Of a DNA stretch of 64,000 nucleotides, positions 21,514-31,691 are shown piece by piece. A model generated the notes under the pieces. It worked only from the letters and a program-made list of their open reading frames with translations. It searched no databases and was not told the origin of the DNA. The DNA is from Piscinibacter aquaticus (lineage in GTDB: Bacteria; Pseudomonadota; Gammaproteobacteria; Burkholderiales; Burkholderiaceae_C): assembly GCA_007994965.1 (NCBI GenBank), contig VOPW01000001.1:1922001-1986000 (forward strand), written 5' to 3'. The position numbers and the translations under genes were made by a program. Within the stretch, counting starts at the first letter, position 1; every line of letters begins with the position of its first letter.

Positions 21514-23569
21514 TCAGGGCTGCGCCTTGCGCTTCGGCCCGATGTGCTCGTCGTAGAAGCGCAGCGAGCGGGTGTAGAAGTCGGTCACGTTGGCTTCCTT
21601 GTTGAAGCCGTGCGCCTCCTCCGCGTACACCTTCCACTCGATCGGCTTGCCGGCCTTGATCATGGCGTCGCGCATCTTCTCGCCATGGATCAGTGGTACG
21701 CGGACGTCGTCCGAACCCATGGTGAGCATGACGGCGCCCTTGATCTTGTCGGCATTGCGCGCCGGCGAGACACGCTGGAACATCTCGGCGTCGTCCTTGC
21801 TGTCGCCGATCTCGAGCTTGAACTCGTTCTCCAGGTAGCTGAACTCGAGGTTCTGCGCGATGTCGGACCACGCCACGCTCTGCATCAGCCCGAGGTCGGT
21901 GACGGCGACGAACGAGTGTGCGCACTTGAACAGATCCGGTTCTCGAACAAGGCCTTGCAGCGACGCATAACCGCCATAGCTGCCACCGTGCAGGCACATG
22001 CGGTCCTTGTCGACGATGCCCTCCTTCACGAGATGCAGCGCACCATCGGTGATGTCGTCCTGCGCGGCCTGACCCCATTGCTTGAAGCCGGAGACGTGCA
22101 GCTTGTGGCCATAGCCCTTCGAGGCCCGCGGTTCCGGTTCCAGGACGGCATATCCGCGCGATGCGAAGAACTGAGCCTCGGGCCAGCGGCCCCATTCCGC
22201 CCAGTAGTAACCGCGAACCTGTGGACCGCCGTGAATGTTCACGATCAGCGGCAGATTCTTCGCCGGTACGCCTCGCGGAAGCGTCACGTAGGCGGGAATC
22301 ATCTGTCCGTCGCGCCCCTTGTACTGGATGAACTTGCGTTCGGCCATCAACTCCGGCTTGACCCAGACGCGCGACTTCGCGATTACCTCAAGCTGGTTCT
22401 TGGCCGACTCGTACAGGTAGTAGGTGCCGGGGTCGATGTCCGAATAGCTGAAGATCAGCGCCCGTGAGCCGTCCTTGGTTGGCTTGATTACCGTGAAGCC
22501 AGGGATCGACGCCGCAAGGCTCTTCTCAAAGCGCAGATACGGCGAGTCGGCGCCGAAGAACACCTTCTTGGGCCGATCGGACTGGTAGGCGAAGCCGACG
22601 ACCTGCTTCGTCCGCGGATCGGCCAGCAGCCCCTCGCCGGACTCCTTGGCCCCGCAACCGATGTCAACGATCGGATCCTCCACCATCAGTTCGCCGAACT
22701 GCTTGGTCTGCGTGTCGTACTTCCAAAGCGCCGCCTTGTCCCTGTCCCGACGCGCCGTCACGTAGAGCGTGCGGTCGTCCGCATCGAAGCCGCAGACGTC
22801 GAGGTCCTCTCGCTCGTTCTGGCTGCTCTGCTCGAAGATCTTCTCCCATGCTCCGCCCGCGGCAGGCCGATGCCGGTCGTCATCGCATAAGGCTTGCCCT
22901 TTGCCGGCCGCGGCTCATAGCGCTGCGCGATTCGCGGAATGTTCTTGTTGTCGAGGACCCACCCGGCGGTTCGCCCCGGGCTCTCGAAACTCAGCAGCTC
23001 GAACTTCAGCGTGCGCATGTCGAGCTTGTAGACGTCACTCCACTCGCGGGAGCGCTGTCGCATCGCGACGTATGCGATCGTCGAATCAGCGTCTTCGGTT
23101 TCCAGCACTTCGGTCACGCGAAGCCCCCCGGGGAACCGTTGTCGTTGTAGCCGAACACCTCGCGCATGTCGGTGCCGTCGGGGGCAATCGTGTAGGCACC
23201 CTTGATTCGAAGCTGACCGGTGGCTTCCTGTCCGTCGGAGACAGTGAAGTAAAGGCGGTTGTTACCGATCCAGCGGATCGCACCCACGTCCCATCGATCG
23301 GTGGCGGTCACGCTCTTCGCTTGGCGCGTCGCCAGATCCACCACGATCAGGTTACCGCGGCCCTTGAAAGGTGCGACTGCGGCGATCCGCTTGCCATCCG
23401 GCGAGAGCCGCACGGTGCGGAAGTCGGGCAAGGAAAAGAACTGCGCGACGGGCACCTCGGCCGCGCTCTTGTAGTCCATCACCGGCTTGGGTTGCGCCAG
23501 GGTCACTGGCGCCATCAAAGCCGTCGCGCAGGCCGCAAGGCCCGCCAACATCCATCGGTACTTCGACAT
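21514..23569 (-). CDS. S9-family (prolyl oligopeptidase-type) serine peptidase, exported, frame broken twice
   Basis: This secreted or periplasmic peptidase of about 685 residues has an N-terminal signal peptide (YRWMLAGLAACATALMAPVTLAQ), a beta-propeller region, and a C-terminal alpha/beta-hydrolase domain. The nucleophile is in HGGSYGGYASLQG, the Asp in TMGSDDVRVP and the His in EEAHGF, plus the oxyanion segment VNIHGGPQVRGYY. Frame shifts lie near 23115, next to a C6 run, and near 22858. It lies just downstream of a TonB-dependent receptor gene on the same strand, a pairing that suggests uptake and cleavage of peptides. A terminator-like hairpin separates the two. Confidence 0.9.
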
Positions 23570-23591
23570 CGAACTCCCCTCGTGAAAAACG

Positions 23592-23617
23592 GAAAGGCGA
23601 CCGGTGGATCGCCTTTC
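23592..23617 (-). terminator. rho-independent terminator between the receptor gene and the S9 peptidase gene
   Basis: On the minus strand a 9-base stem GAAAGGCGA / TCGCCTTTC with an 8-base loop is followed by GTTTTTCACG. It sits about 65 bases after the receptor stop and 22 bases before the S9 start. It may act as partial termination that lowers peptidase expression relative to the receptor. Confidence 0.65.
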
Positions 23618-25366
23618 GCCAAAGAAGGTTTCGCCGGGCAGGTCGCAGGGGATCACCCCGCGGCCGCCCTGCGATCCCCGATCAGAAGAACGTGTACTTC
23701 GCGCGCAGCGTGAAGGTCCGGCCCAGCGCGTTGTGGTACGTCGCGCCCCACGAACGGGTCTGGCTGTTCACGCCGGCACGGTAGTCGAACGGCAGCTTCT
23801 CATCGCCCAAATTGTCGACTGCGAGCGACAGTTCGGTGTTCTTGAAGCCCTTGTAGCCGAAGAACAGGCCCAGCGTAGTCCATGCCTTGACTTCGCAGAA
23901 CTGATTGAGCGCAGCCGGGGCCGAGCACACGCCAACCGGGGTTAGCTTGTTCTTGTAGTTGCCCACATAGTTCGCCGACAACTCTGTCGTCCAGGGCCCT
24001 GTCTCAAGACCAATCCGCGCGCTCATGCGGAGGCGAGGCTGCTGCCAAGTGCCGTTGTAGTCTTCGACCTTTGCGTCCTTCGACGGCTGAACATAGAAGT
24101 GATCGAAGTACGTAGCCGCCGCGCCGTAGCTCAACTTGCCCGCTTCGCCAAGATTGGTCTTGCCGCGGAAGTCGATGTCCCAGCCTTCGACGCGGGTCCC
24201 AGCGAGGTTCACGTAGGGCAGATCGACACCCGTGATGGAACCGCTGGCGTCGCGGGTGATGAACTGCTGGAACGACGTCTGGTTGGCCAGCAGGAAGTCG
24301 ATGTCGGTGCTGGCAATCTCATTGGTGCGGTCGATACGCCAACGGTCGATCGAGACGCTCACGTCCTTGACCGGTTCGAACACCAGCCCGATCGTGTAGC
24401 TCTTGGACTTCTCTGGCTCCAGATTCGGCGAGCCCTTGATGTTCGCCTGGATGCTCAACGAGCAGTCGGGATTCAACGGATCGATGACCGGGCAGCGGAC
24501 CGGATCCTGCACGCCATTGGCAAAGCCGACGTTGACCGCCGGGCTGGTTTCGCGCGGGTTCGCGACGCGGAAACCGCGAGCATAGGTTCCGCGCAGAACG
24601 AGGTTCGACATCGCGCTCCACTTCAGGCCCACCTTCGGCGTGGTGGAGGTGCCACCGACGCTGTAGCGGTCGTGGCGCAGCGCGAGCTGGCTTTCCAGGC
24701 TCTTGAGCACCGGAAGATTGAACTCCGCATAGGCCGACTTGACACTGCGGCTCTCGTCGATATCGCCCAGCGAGCCGAAGCCGAACACCTCACCGTTGAT
24801 GAAACGATTGTCGTAGTCGTCCTTCTGCTTCTCCCGCCTTGCCTCAACGCCCGCGGCAAAGCCGACGGCACCACCGGGCAGCGTCATCGACGCGAACTCG
24901 GTCGACACTCGCGCGTCGGCAAAAGTGGTCGTCGCCTTGCCCTGGCGGGTCAACTTCGGGGAGATCTGCGCAATTACCGCGGCGCTGTTCTGCAGGCCCG
25001 GAACGTAGGTTCCAGCTACCAGAGCGGCATCCATCTCCGAAGTGATGATCGAGCCGGTCTGGTCAATCCTGACTTTGCCGCTCATCACGCCGGCCGCGGT
25101 GTCGAAGTCCCAGCCGCCGACCGTGCCCTTCACACCGGCGAGAAGGCGAGCCTCGTCGTTCGTGACCTTGTATGTGCGAGGACCGATGTCGCCGGCGCGG
25201 TAGAGGATGTCGATCGGGCCGGTGATGCCGTAGGCAGCACCGTCCATGCGCAGAGTCTGTTCGCCGTCCGGATCGTTGTAATAGAACTGGGGATCCTGCT
25301 GATACTTGTACTTGCTCTTGCCCAGGCCGCCCTCGAAGAATGCCGTGAGATTGGAGCTGAGCTGAA

Positions 25367-25403
25367 AGAGCCGGCCGCGCAAATCTGAGCACGGCGTAAG
25401 GTG
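25367..25403 (+). repeat. left terminal inverted repeat of the IS3 element
   Basis: It begins AGAGCCGGCCGCGC and contains TCTGAGCACGGCG. It pairs with the right end as AGAGCCGGC...CGC...TCTGA.CACG.CG, 28 of 37 positions identical. Confidence 0.8.
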
Positions 25404-25456
25404 GAAAAGCTGCTCCGATGGGCGAGGATAGAGCCTGAGACGAAGGAGCATGAAGC

Positions 25457-25762
25457 ATGAGCAGGAGACCACGCCGCAACCACTCAGCGGCGTTCAAGGC
25501 CAAGGTGGCGCTGGAGGCCTTGGCCGACGGCAAGACGATTGCCGAGATCGCGCACAAGCACGACGTTCACCCGCATCAGGTCACGGAGTGGCGGCGGCAG
25601 CTGATCGAGCGCGCGGCCGGGGTGTTCGGCGCGCCGGCGGTGGCCGCGGCGCCGCCGGTGGACCTCAAGGCGCTGCACGCCAAGATTGGCCAGCTGGCCC
25701 TGGAGAACGATTTTTTGGAAGGCGCGCTCAGCAAGGCCGGGTTGCTGAGCGTAAAGCGATGA
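25457..25762 (+). CDS. IS3-family OrfA (helix-turn-helix transposase subunit)
   Basis: This 101-residue protein begins MSRRPRRNHSAAFKAKVALE. It has the HTH region LADGKTIAEIAHKHDVHPHQVTEWRR followed by a leucine-zipper-like stretch (LHAKIGQLALENDFLEGAL). The HTH binds the terminal repeats. The stop overlaps the orfB start as ATGA. Confidence 0.92.
   Translation: MSRRPRRNHSAAFKAKVALEALADGKTIAEIAHKHDVHPHQVTEWRRQLIERAAGVFGAPAVAAAPPVDLKALHAKIGQLALENDFLEGALSKAGLLSVKR
25711..25717 (+). promoter_or_regulatory. candidate programmed -1 frameshift site (T TTT TTG)
   Basis: In the orfA frame the codons read GAT-TTT-TTG. Slipping one base back at T-TTT-TTG enters the orfB frame, which is open without a stop from before orfA through orfB. 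This is the place in orfA where IS3-type elements make the OrfAB fusion transposase. The sequence fit is direct; use of the site is inferred from the family. Confidence 0.6.
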
Positions 25763-26587
25763 TCGATCGCGATCACCGTCTGCCGGTCAAGCGTCAGGCC
25801 GAGTTGCTGGGCATCAGCCGCGGCACGGTGTACTACCAGCCCGCGCCGATCCCGGAGGCGGAACTGGCGCTCATGCGGCGCATCGACCGCCTTCACCTGG
25901 ATCACCCGTACGCCGGCAGCCGCATGCTGCGAGACCTGCTGCGCCTGCAGGGCGTGGAGGTCGGACGGCGGCACGTGGGCACGCTGATGCGGCGCATGGG
26001 CATCCAGGCGCTGTACCGCAAGCCCAACACGAGCAGGAAGCACCCGGCGCACGCGGTCTTCCCGTACGCGCTGCGCGGGCTGGCCATCGAGCGGGCCAAC
26101 CAGGTCTGGGCGCTGGACATCACCTACATCCCGATGGCACGCGGCTGGGTGTACTGGTGGCGGTGCTGGACTGGGCCAGCCGCCGGGTGCTGGCCCACCG
26201 GGTGTCGATCACGATGGAGGCGGACTTCTGCGTGGAGGCGCTGCGCGAGGCGGTGGCCCGCTGGGGTGCGCCGGAGATCGTCAACACCGACCAGGGCAGC
26301 CAGTTCAGCGGTGCGGAGTTCGTGGCCGAGGTGGCACGCATCGGCGCTCGCCAGAGCATGGACGGCCGGGGCTGCTGGCGGGACAACGTGTTCGTCGAGC
26401 GGCTGTGGCGCAGCGTGAAGTACGAGGAGGTGTACCTCAAGGCCTACGACAGCGTCAGCGCGGCGCGCCAGGGCCGGCCACCTACCTGGACTTCTACAAC
26501 AGCCGCAGGCCGCACCAAAGCCACGACGGGCGCACGCCGGACATGATCTACTTCGGCACGCTGCAGCCGCAGGCCCAGGCCGCATGA
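25759..26587 (+). CDS. IS3-family OrfB (DDE transposase), frame broken twice
   Basis: The integrase-core part of the transposase starts MIDRDHRLPVKRQAELLGIS. DDE residues are in VWALDITYIP, IVNTDQGSQFS and NVFVERLWRSVKYE, followed by the NSRRPHQSHDGRTP end motif. Frame shifts near 26155 and 26475 are needed, similar to the errors elsewhere. Whether this copy is active depends on those breaks being artefacts. Confidence 0.9.
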
Positions 26588-26697
26588 GGGTTGAAACCTG
26601 AGTACAGGTCCCAACCGGGGACCTCCGGCGGCCCCTGCGGGGGCTGATAGACAAAGACCGAAAAGCCAAACACCAATCGCAGCCAATCCACCTACAT

Positions 26698-26734
26698 CAG
26701 CTCACGGCGTGTTCAGACGAGCGGAGCCGGCTCT
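26698..26734 (-). repeat. right terminal inverted repeat of the IS3 element
   Basis: On the minus strand it reads AGAGCCGGCTCCGC...TCTGAACACGCCG, matching the left end as described for 25367-25403. The adjacent GAA at 26735-26737 is the target duplication. Confidence 0.8.
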
Positions 26735-27895
26735 GAACGTTCCCCGAACGAACAAGCTGTCGCGCTCTGCACCGGGCAGCATGGTGTTGTACTGAAAGAT
26801 GTCGATCACACATCGAGTCACGCCACCGACTACCCGCTGATTGGCAGGCGGGCAATTCGTTCCAGGCAGCGCCGAGATGATGTTGGTGTTCAGGTCGATT
26901 CGATTGCCGGGGTAGGAGTACGACGACCGGCCGTCAACAGGGATGCCCGACCTATTGAAGTTGCGCGAAGGATAGAAGCGGTTCTCGCTGACCGTCGCGT
27001 GATCCTGCGACAGGTGCTCGTAGATGCCGAAGATGTTGTAGCGGTCGGCGGCGATGTCGCCGATGCCACCGGACAGGCCGAAGCGCGTCACGCCCAGCGC
27101 GCCGGCCTCGTTGAAGCCGTGCTGCACCGTGGCCTCGAGCCCGGTGAAGTCGCCGCGCAGGATGATGTTGACGACGCCGGCGATGGCTTCCGAGCCGTAG
27201 ATCGCCGAGGCGCCGTCCTTCAGGATGTCGATGCGGTCGATCGCCGACACCGGGATCGAGTTCACGCTGGTCAGGACCTCCTGGAAGCCGGTGATGCCGT
27301 ACGGAGCAATGCGCCGGCCGTTGATCAGCACCAGCGTGGCGCCGCCGCCCAGGCCGCGCAGCGAGATCGTCGCGGCGCCCGGCGTGAAGCCGCTGAATTC
27401 CACGCCGCTGAGGCCGCCCTGCACCACCGTCAGCTTGGTGATCACGTCACCCAGCGTCGAGGCACCGGAACGCACCATGTCTTCGCGCGTGATCACCGTG
27501 ATGGGAGACGCGGTCTCCATGTCGGTGCGCTTGATGTTGGATCCGGTGACCTCCACGCGCTGCAACTGCTGCTGAGGGGGCTGCTGCTGCGCCTGTTGCG
27601 ACCATGCGAGCTGCGCGCTGGTAGCGCACATGGCCAGCACGGCCAGCCGAATACGACTTGGCTTGAACATCTGAAAGATCCTCCAGAAGGGGCTCACGCG
27701 TGCCCCGGGTTATGGTTGCTTGAGCGGCACCGCCGGATCACGGTCGGAGCACGCTGGTGCAAAGTCCCGAGAGAACTTTGTACTTTCAGCGTAACCCGAT
27801 GTGACCGTCGCGCCTCTCATGGGCTTCACTGATGAGGCGCGTTAGCAACAGCCCATGACCACGAGATGACGCAAGTGCCGGGCCTGAAAGCAAGA

Positions 27896-27919
27896 AAGCC
27901 CCCGCATTCGCGGGGGCTT
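27896..27919 (-). terminator. terminator of the tonB-exbB-exbD-TPR operon
   Basis: A 10-base stem AAGCCCCCGC / GCGGGGGCTT with loop ATTC lies about 27 bases past the TPR gene stop; on the minus strand it is followed by TCTTGCTTTC. Confidence 0.8.
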
Positions 27920-27945
27920 CCTGTCTAGACCACTGTGCGTTGCGC

Positions 27946-29153
27946 TCAGCCTCTTCGTTTGGCGTAGAGCGACCACAGCCTCGCGAGATCCGCCGTGCCA
28001 TCGTTGCCCGAGACGCTGCGCAACGTTGCCTGCGCCTTCGCATCTCCGGCAATCACCTGCGCGATCCCGAGGTGCAGCTTCGCGTCTTCCGGCCGCTTCA
28101 ATCCGCCCTTGGCGATGCCCTGCTGGATCATCGGCAGACCGCCCGCGCTGTCCCCTCCCATCGCGCGCGCGAAGCCGAGCTTGACCAGCGCATTGCCATC
28201 CTTGGCGGCCTTCGCCTCCGCCTCTTCCGCAGCACGGCCGGCCTTGGCTTCCGCCACCTTGCGCGCCACCAGATCGCGCAGACGCTTGTGGCGCTCGGCC
28301 TCGGCGCCCGTGCCGAGCACGCCTGCGGCAAAGCCCTTGTCGACCACCTGCTTCGCCTCGTCCTCGTGGCCCGCCTGCAGCGCGAGCTGGCCCATCTCCA
28401 TGTAGTCGGCCGCGGAAGACAGGCTGCCCGTGGCGAGGCTCAGCCGGTAGGTATCGAGCACCAGCCTGTCGCTGAAGCCCGGCTTGCGCTGCATGCGGCT
28501 GAGCAGATCGACCCAGTACTCCTTCTTCGGGTAGTAGGTCACCAGCCGTTCGAGCGCGAAGACCGTGCTGCTCGGGTCCTTCATCTGCGCGGCCGCGTTG
28601 AGCAGCAGGTTCAGCCGGTCCTGGGCCGGCACCGCGCCGCTCTTCTCTGCGGCCTGGATCTCGGTGGTGAGCTCGCGAGCCGCACCCGCGAAGTCGCCGC
28701 TGAGGTACTGGCTCTGGATCAGCAGCGTGCGGATCGCCGGGTTGGTGCCACCTTCCTTGAAGTAGCGCTGACCCCACTGCATCGCCTTGGCGTAGTCCTT
28801 CGCACGGTAGTACCCCCGGCGATCGACTCCGCCATGCGCGCCTTGTCGGCCGCCGAGATCTTGCCGCTGCCGGCGAGTGCCTCGAACGACTTCGCCGCCG
28901 TCTCCATGTCGCCCGCGCCCGACGCCGCGGCGATGCGCATGCGCTCGATCAGGAAGCTCTCGTTGGCGTTCTTGCTGCCGGCGGCGTCGGCCTCGCGGAC
29001 CTTAACCAGCGCCTCCTTGTACTTGCCCGCCTTGATGAGTTCCTGAGCCGCCTGCAGCGGCTTGCCCACGTCGGGGCGCACGGCCTCCTGGGCCTGGGCG
29101 CCGAGCGAGATGAGCAGCGCTGCCGCCAGCGCGGTGATGCGTGCGTGCTTCAT
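27946..29153 (-). CDS. exported tetratricopeptide-type protein of the TonB operon, frame broken once
   Basis: This protein of about 402 residues has a signal peptide (MKHARITALAAALLISLGAQA). Helical repeats rich in Ala and Leu follow (AAQELIKAGKYKEALVKVREAD, and later YMEMGQLALQAGHEDEAKQV), which look like TPR/SEL1-type repeats. A shift near 28816 joins the two parts. It is the last gene after two exbD genes with a 4-base gap. Similar periplasmic helical-repeat proteins accompany TonB systems; the partner is unknown. Confidence 0.8.
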
Positions 29154-29157
29154 GGCG

Positions 29158-29586
29158 CTACTTGACGAATTGCTCGTTGCCGACCATGCCGAGCTTGGTC
29201 ACGCCGAGACGCTGCGCCGAGGCCAGCACCATCGCCACCGACTTGTACTCCACCAGCTTGTTCGGCCGGATGTGCACCTCGGGCTGGTCGGGCAGCGCGG
29301 CGGCCTGCGACAGCCGCGCCTCGAGCGTGGCGCGGTCGGGCAGCGCCTCGCCGTTCCACAGCACCGTGCCGTCGAAGTCGATGTCGATGGTGACGACCAC
29401 CGGCTCCACCTGCGACGGCGGCGGCGCGCCCTGCGGCATGTTGAGGTTGACGCTGTGCAGCTGGATCGGGATGGTGATGATCAGCATGATGATCAGCACC
29501 AGCATCACGTCGATCAGCGGCGTCGTGTTGATGTCGAGCATCACGTCCGGCTCGCTGCCGCCGGAAGAGCCTACGTTCATTCCCAT
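29158..29586 (-). CDS. exbD: ExbD-family protein, second copy
   Basis: This 142-residue biopolymer transport protein has DVMLDINTTPLIDVMLVLIIMLIITIP, with the helix-start Asp of the ExbD proton pathway. The periplasmic domain has EVHIRPNKLVEYKSVAMV. It follows the first exbD by 3 bases. The two copies differ in the loop after the helix. Confidence 0.92.
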   Translation of the reverse strand: MGMNVGSSGGSEPDVMLDINTTPLIDVMLVLIIMLIITIPIQLHSVNLNMPQGAPPPSQVEPVVVTIDIDFDGTVLWNGEALPDRATLEARLSQAAALPDQPEVHIRPNKLVEYKSVAMVLASAQRLGVTKLGMVGNEQFVK

Positions 29587-29589
29587 GCG

Positions 29590-30011
29590 TTACCCCTTCG
29601 GCGGCGGCTCGGTCACGAAGCTGATCTTGGCGATCGCCGCGCGCTGGCACGCGAAGACGACCCGCCCGATCGATTCGTAGCGCGCGCCGAGATCGCCGCG
29701 GATGTGGACCTCCGGCTGGGGTTCATCACCGCGATCGTCTTGAGGCGCTGGAACAGCGCCTCGCTGTCGGCCACCGGCTGGGCGTTCCAGAACACGTCGC
29801 CATCCTTGTTGACCGAGATCTCGATGTTCTCGGGCTTGGTCTGGCGCGCGATGTTGGTTTCCAGCGGAAGCTGCATCGGCACGGTCTGCGTGACCACCGG
29901 AATCGTGATCAGGAAGATGATGAGCAGCACCAGCATCACGTCGACGAGCGGCGTGGTGTTGATGGCGCTGGTGAGGCCGTCTTCCTCACCGCTGCTGATT
30001 TGCATCGCCAT
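29590..30011 (-). CDS. exbD: ExbD-family protein, first copy, frame broken once
   Basis: It starts MAMQISSGEEDGLTSAINTT and continues LVDVMLVLLIIFLITIPVVTQ with the conserved helix Asp. The shift near 29721 (after KTIAVMNP) restores EVHIRGDLGARYESIGRVV, ending TEPPPKG. Length is about 140 residues. The paired exbD copies suggest a heteromeric ExbD assembly or two specialised partners. Confidence 0.9.
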
Positions 30012-30035
30012 GGCGTTCTCCTGGCGTTACGGCAA

Positions 30036-30865
<830 letters not shown>

Positions 30866-30931
30866 GGGGTTCTCTTTCGGGGTATGCAGAGAATTCGGTT
30901 GTGGTGACGGCAGATCCGGGTCGGACTGCCT

Positions 30932-31591
30932 TCAATCGATCTTGTAGAGGAACGGCACGGTCACGACCACGTCCTGGCCTTGGCCGGCACAGGTGTACTC
31001 GGAGACGATCTTGGACGCGGCGCGCAAAGATCGGGTGCGATGACTTCACCGTGCGCACGTTCTTGATCGAGCCGTCGGGACCCAGCGTGAACTGGATGAC
31101 CGCTTCGCCGCGCTCGAGGCCCGCACGGGCCGCTTCACGCGGGAACGACGCATCACCCATCTTCTGCTGGTAGTTGGAACAAGCCACGGACGCGGTGACC
31201 GTGGCGGGCGCGGAGGTGCCGGCGGCGCAGGCGCAGCGGTGGGCGGCGGCGCCGGCGCGATCACCACCGGTGCCGGGGGCGGCGTCGGCGTGGTGGCCGT
31301 GATGGTCGGCTGAGGCGGCGGCGGCGCAGCGATCTGCACTTCCGGCGGCGGGATGAACGGAGGCGGCGGCGCCTCGAGTTTCGGTGGCGGTGGCACCACC
31401 ACTTCGGGCGGCGGCGGCGGCTTCTTCACTTCCTCGATGACCTTGGTCTCGATCGGTGCTCGAACCACGTCGACCACCTTCTTGGCCGTGCCAGTCAGCA
31501 GCGCGTAGACGATGAAGCCGTGAAACAGGATGACAGCGGTGATACCGACGAGGTGTTTCCTCGGGTCTCGCTGCCGCTGGGCGAAGTTCAT
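30932..31591 (-). CDS. tonB: TonB energy transducer, frame broken twice
   Basis: TonB spans the periplasm to drive outer-membrane receptors. The N-terminal helix (HLVGITAVILFHGFIVYALL, with the SxxxH-like His) is followed by a long Pro-rich region (PPPPPEVVVPPPPKLEAPPP...) and a C-terminal TonB domain with GEAVIQFTLGPDGSIKNVRTV. Shifts lie near 31222 and 31025; the repaired end is VTVPFLYKID. Length is about 220 residues. It heads the operon with exbB and two exbD. Confidence 0.92.
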
Positions 31592-31633
31592 GTCCTGGGG
31601 TCTCCAGTTCGAAAGCGTCGGAGGTTAACAAAA

Positions 31634-31662
31634 ATGCCCGCCGGCTCGTGACCAGCGGGCAT
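31634..31662 (-). terminator. terminator after the second TonB-dependent receptor
   Basis: On the minus strand the 8-base stem ATGCCCGC / GCGGGCAT is followed by TTTTTG. It lies 30 bases past the receptor stop and 43 bases before the tonB start. Confidence 0.75.
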
Positions 31663-31691
31663 GGTAGGAAAGTAACGCTTGTCGTCGGTGA

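Larger units (their letters stand above)
25367..26734 (+). mobile_element. IS3-family insertion sequence, 1,368 bp
   Basis: It carries overlapping orfA and orfB, imperfect terminal inverted repeats (28 of 37 bases match) and a 3-base direct repeat GAA at both outer borders (25364-25366 and 26735-26737). The insertion point is inside a TonB-dependent receptor gene. The borders were set by where inverted-repeat identity meets the direct repeat. Confidence 0.85.
23682..27670 (-). pseudogene. TonB-dependent outer-membrane receptor, split by an IS3-family insertion
   Basis: The N-terminal 312 codons lie at 26735-27670: signal peptide MFKPSRIRLAVLAMCATSAQLAWS, then the plug domain VEVTGSNIKRTDMETASPIT and LVLINGRRIAPYGITG. 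The C-terminal 560 codons (barrel strands, ending RTFTLRAKYTFF) lie at 23682-25366. The IS sits between codons for RGTF and QLSSNLTAFFEGG. Together the halves give about 870 residues, a full receptor of the oar/peptide-receptor type. The IS truncates the barrel, so no functional receptor is expected. After removal of the IS and one GAA copy, the join is off by one base, which may reflect a lost base. The neighbour S9 peptidase suggests a peptide substrate. Confidence 0.88.

Noticed and set aside
27671-27945. Possible small gene between the split receptor and the TPR operon
   Set aside because: Only short Arg-rich frames are present; the region is explained by the receptor promoter and the operon terminator.
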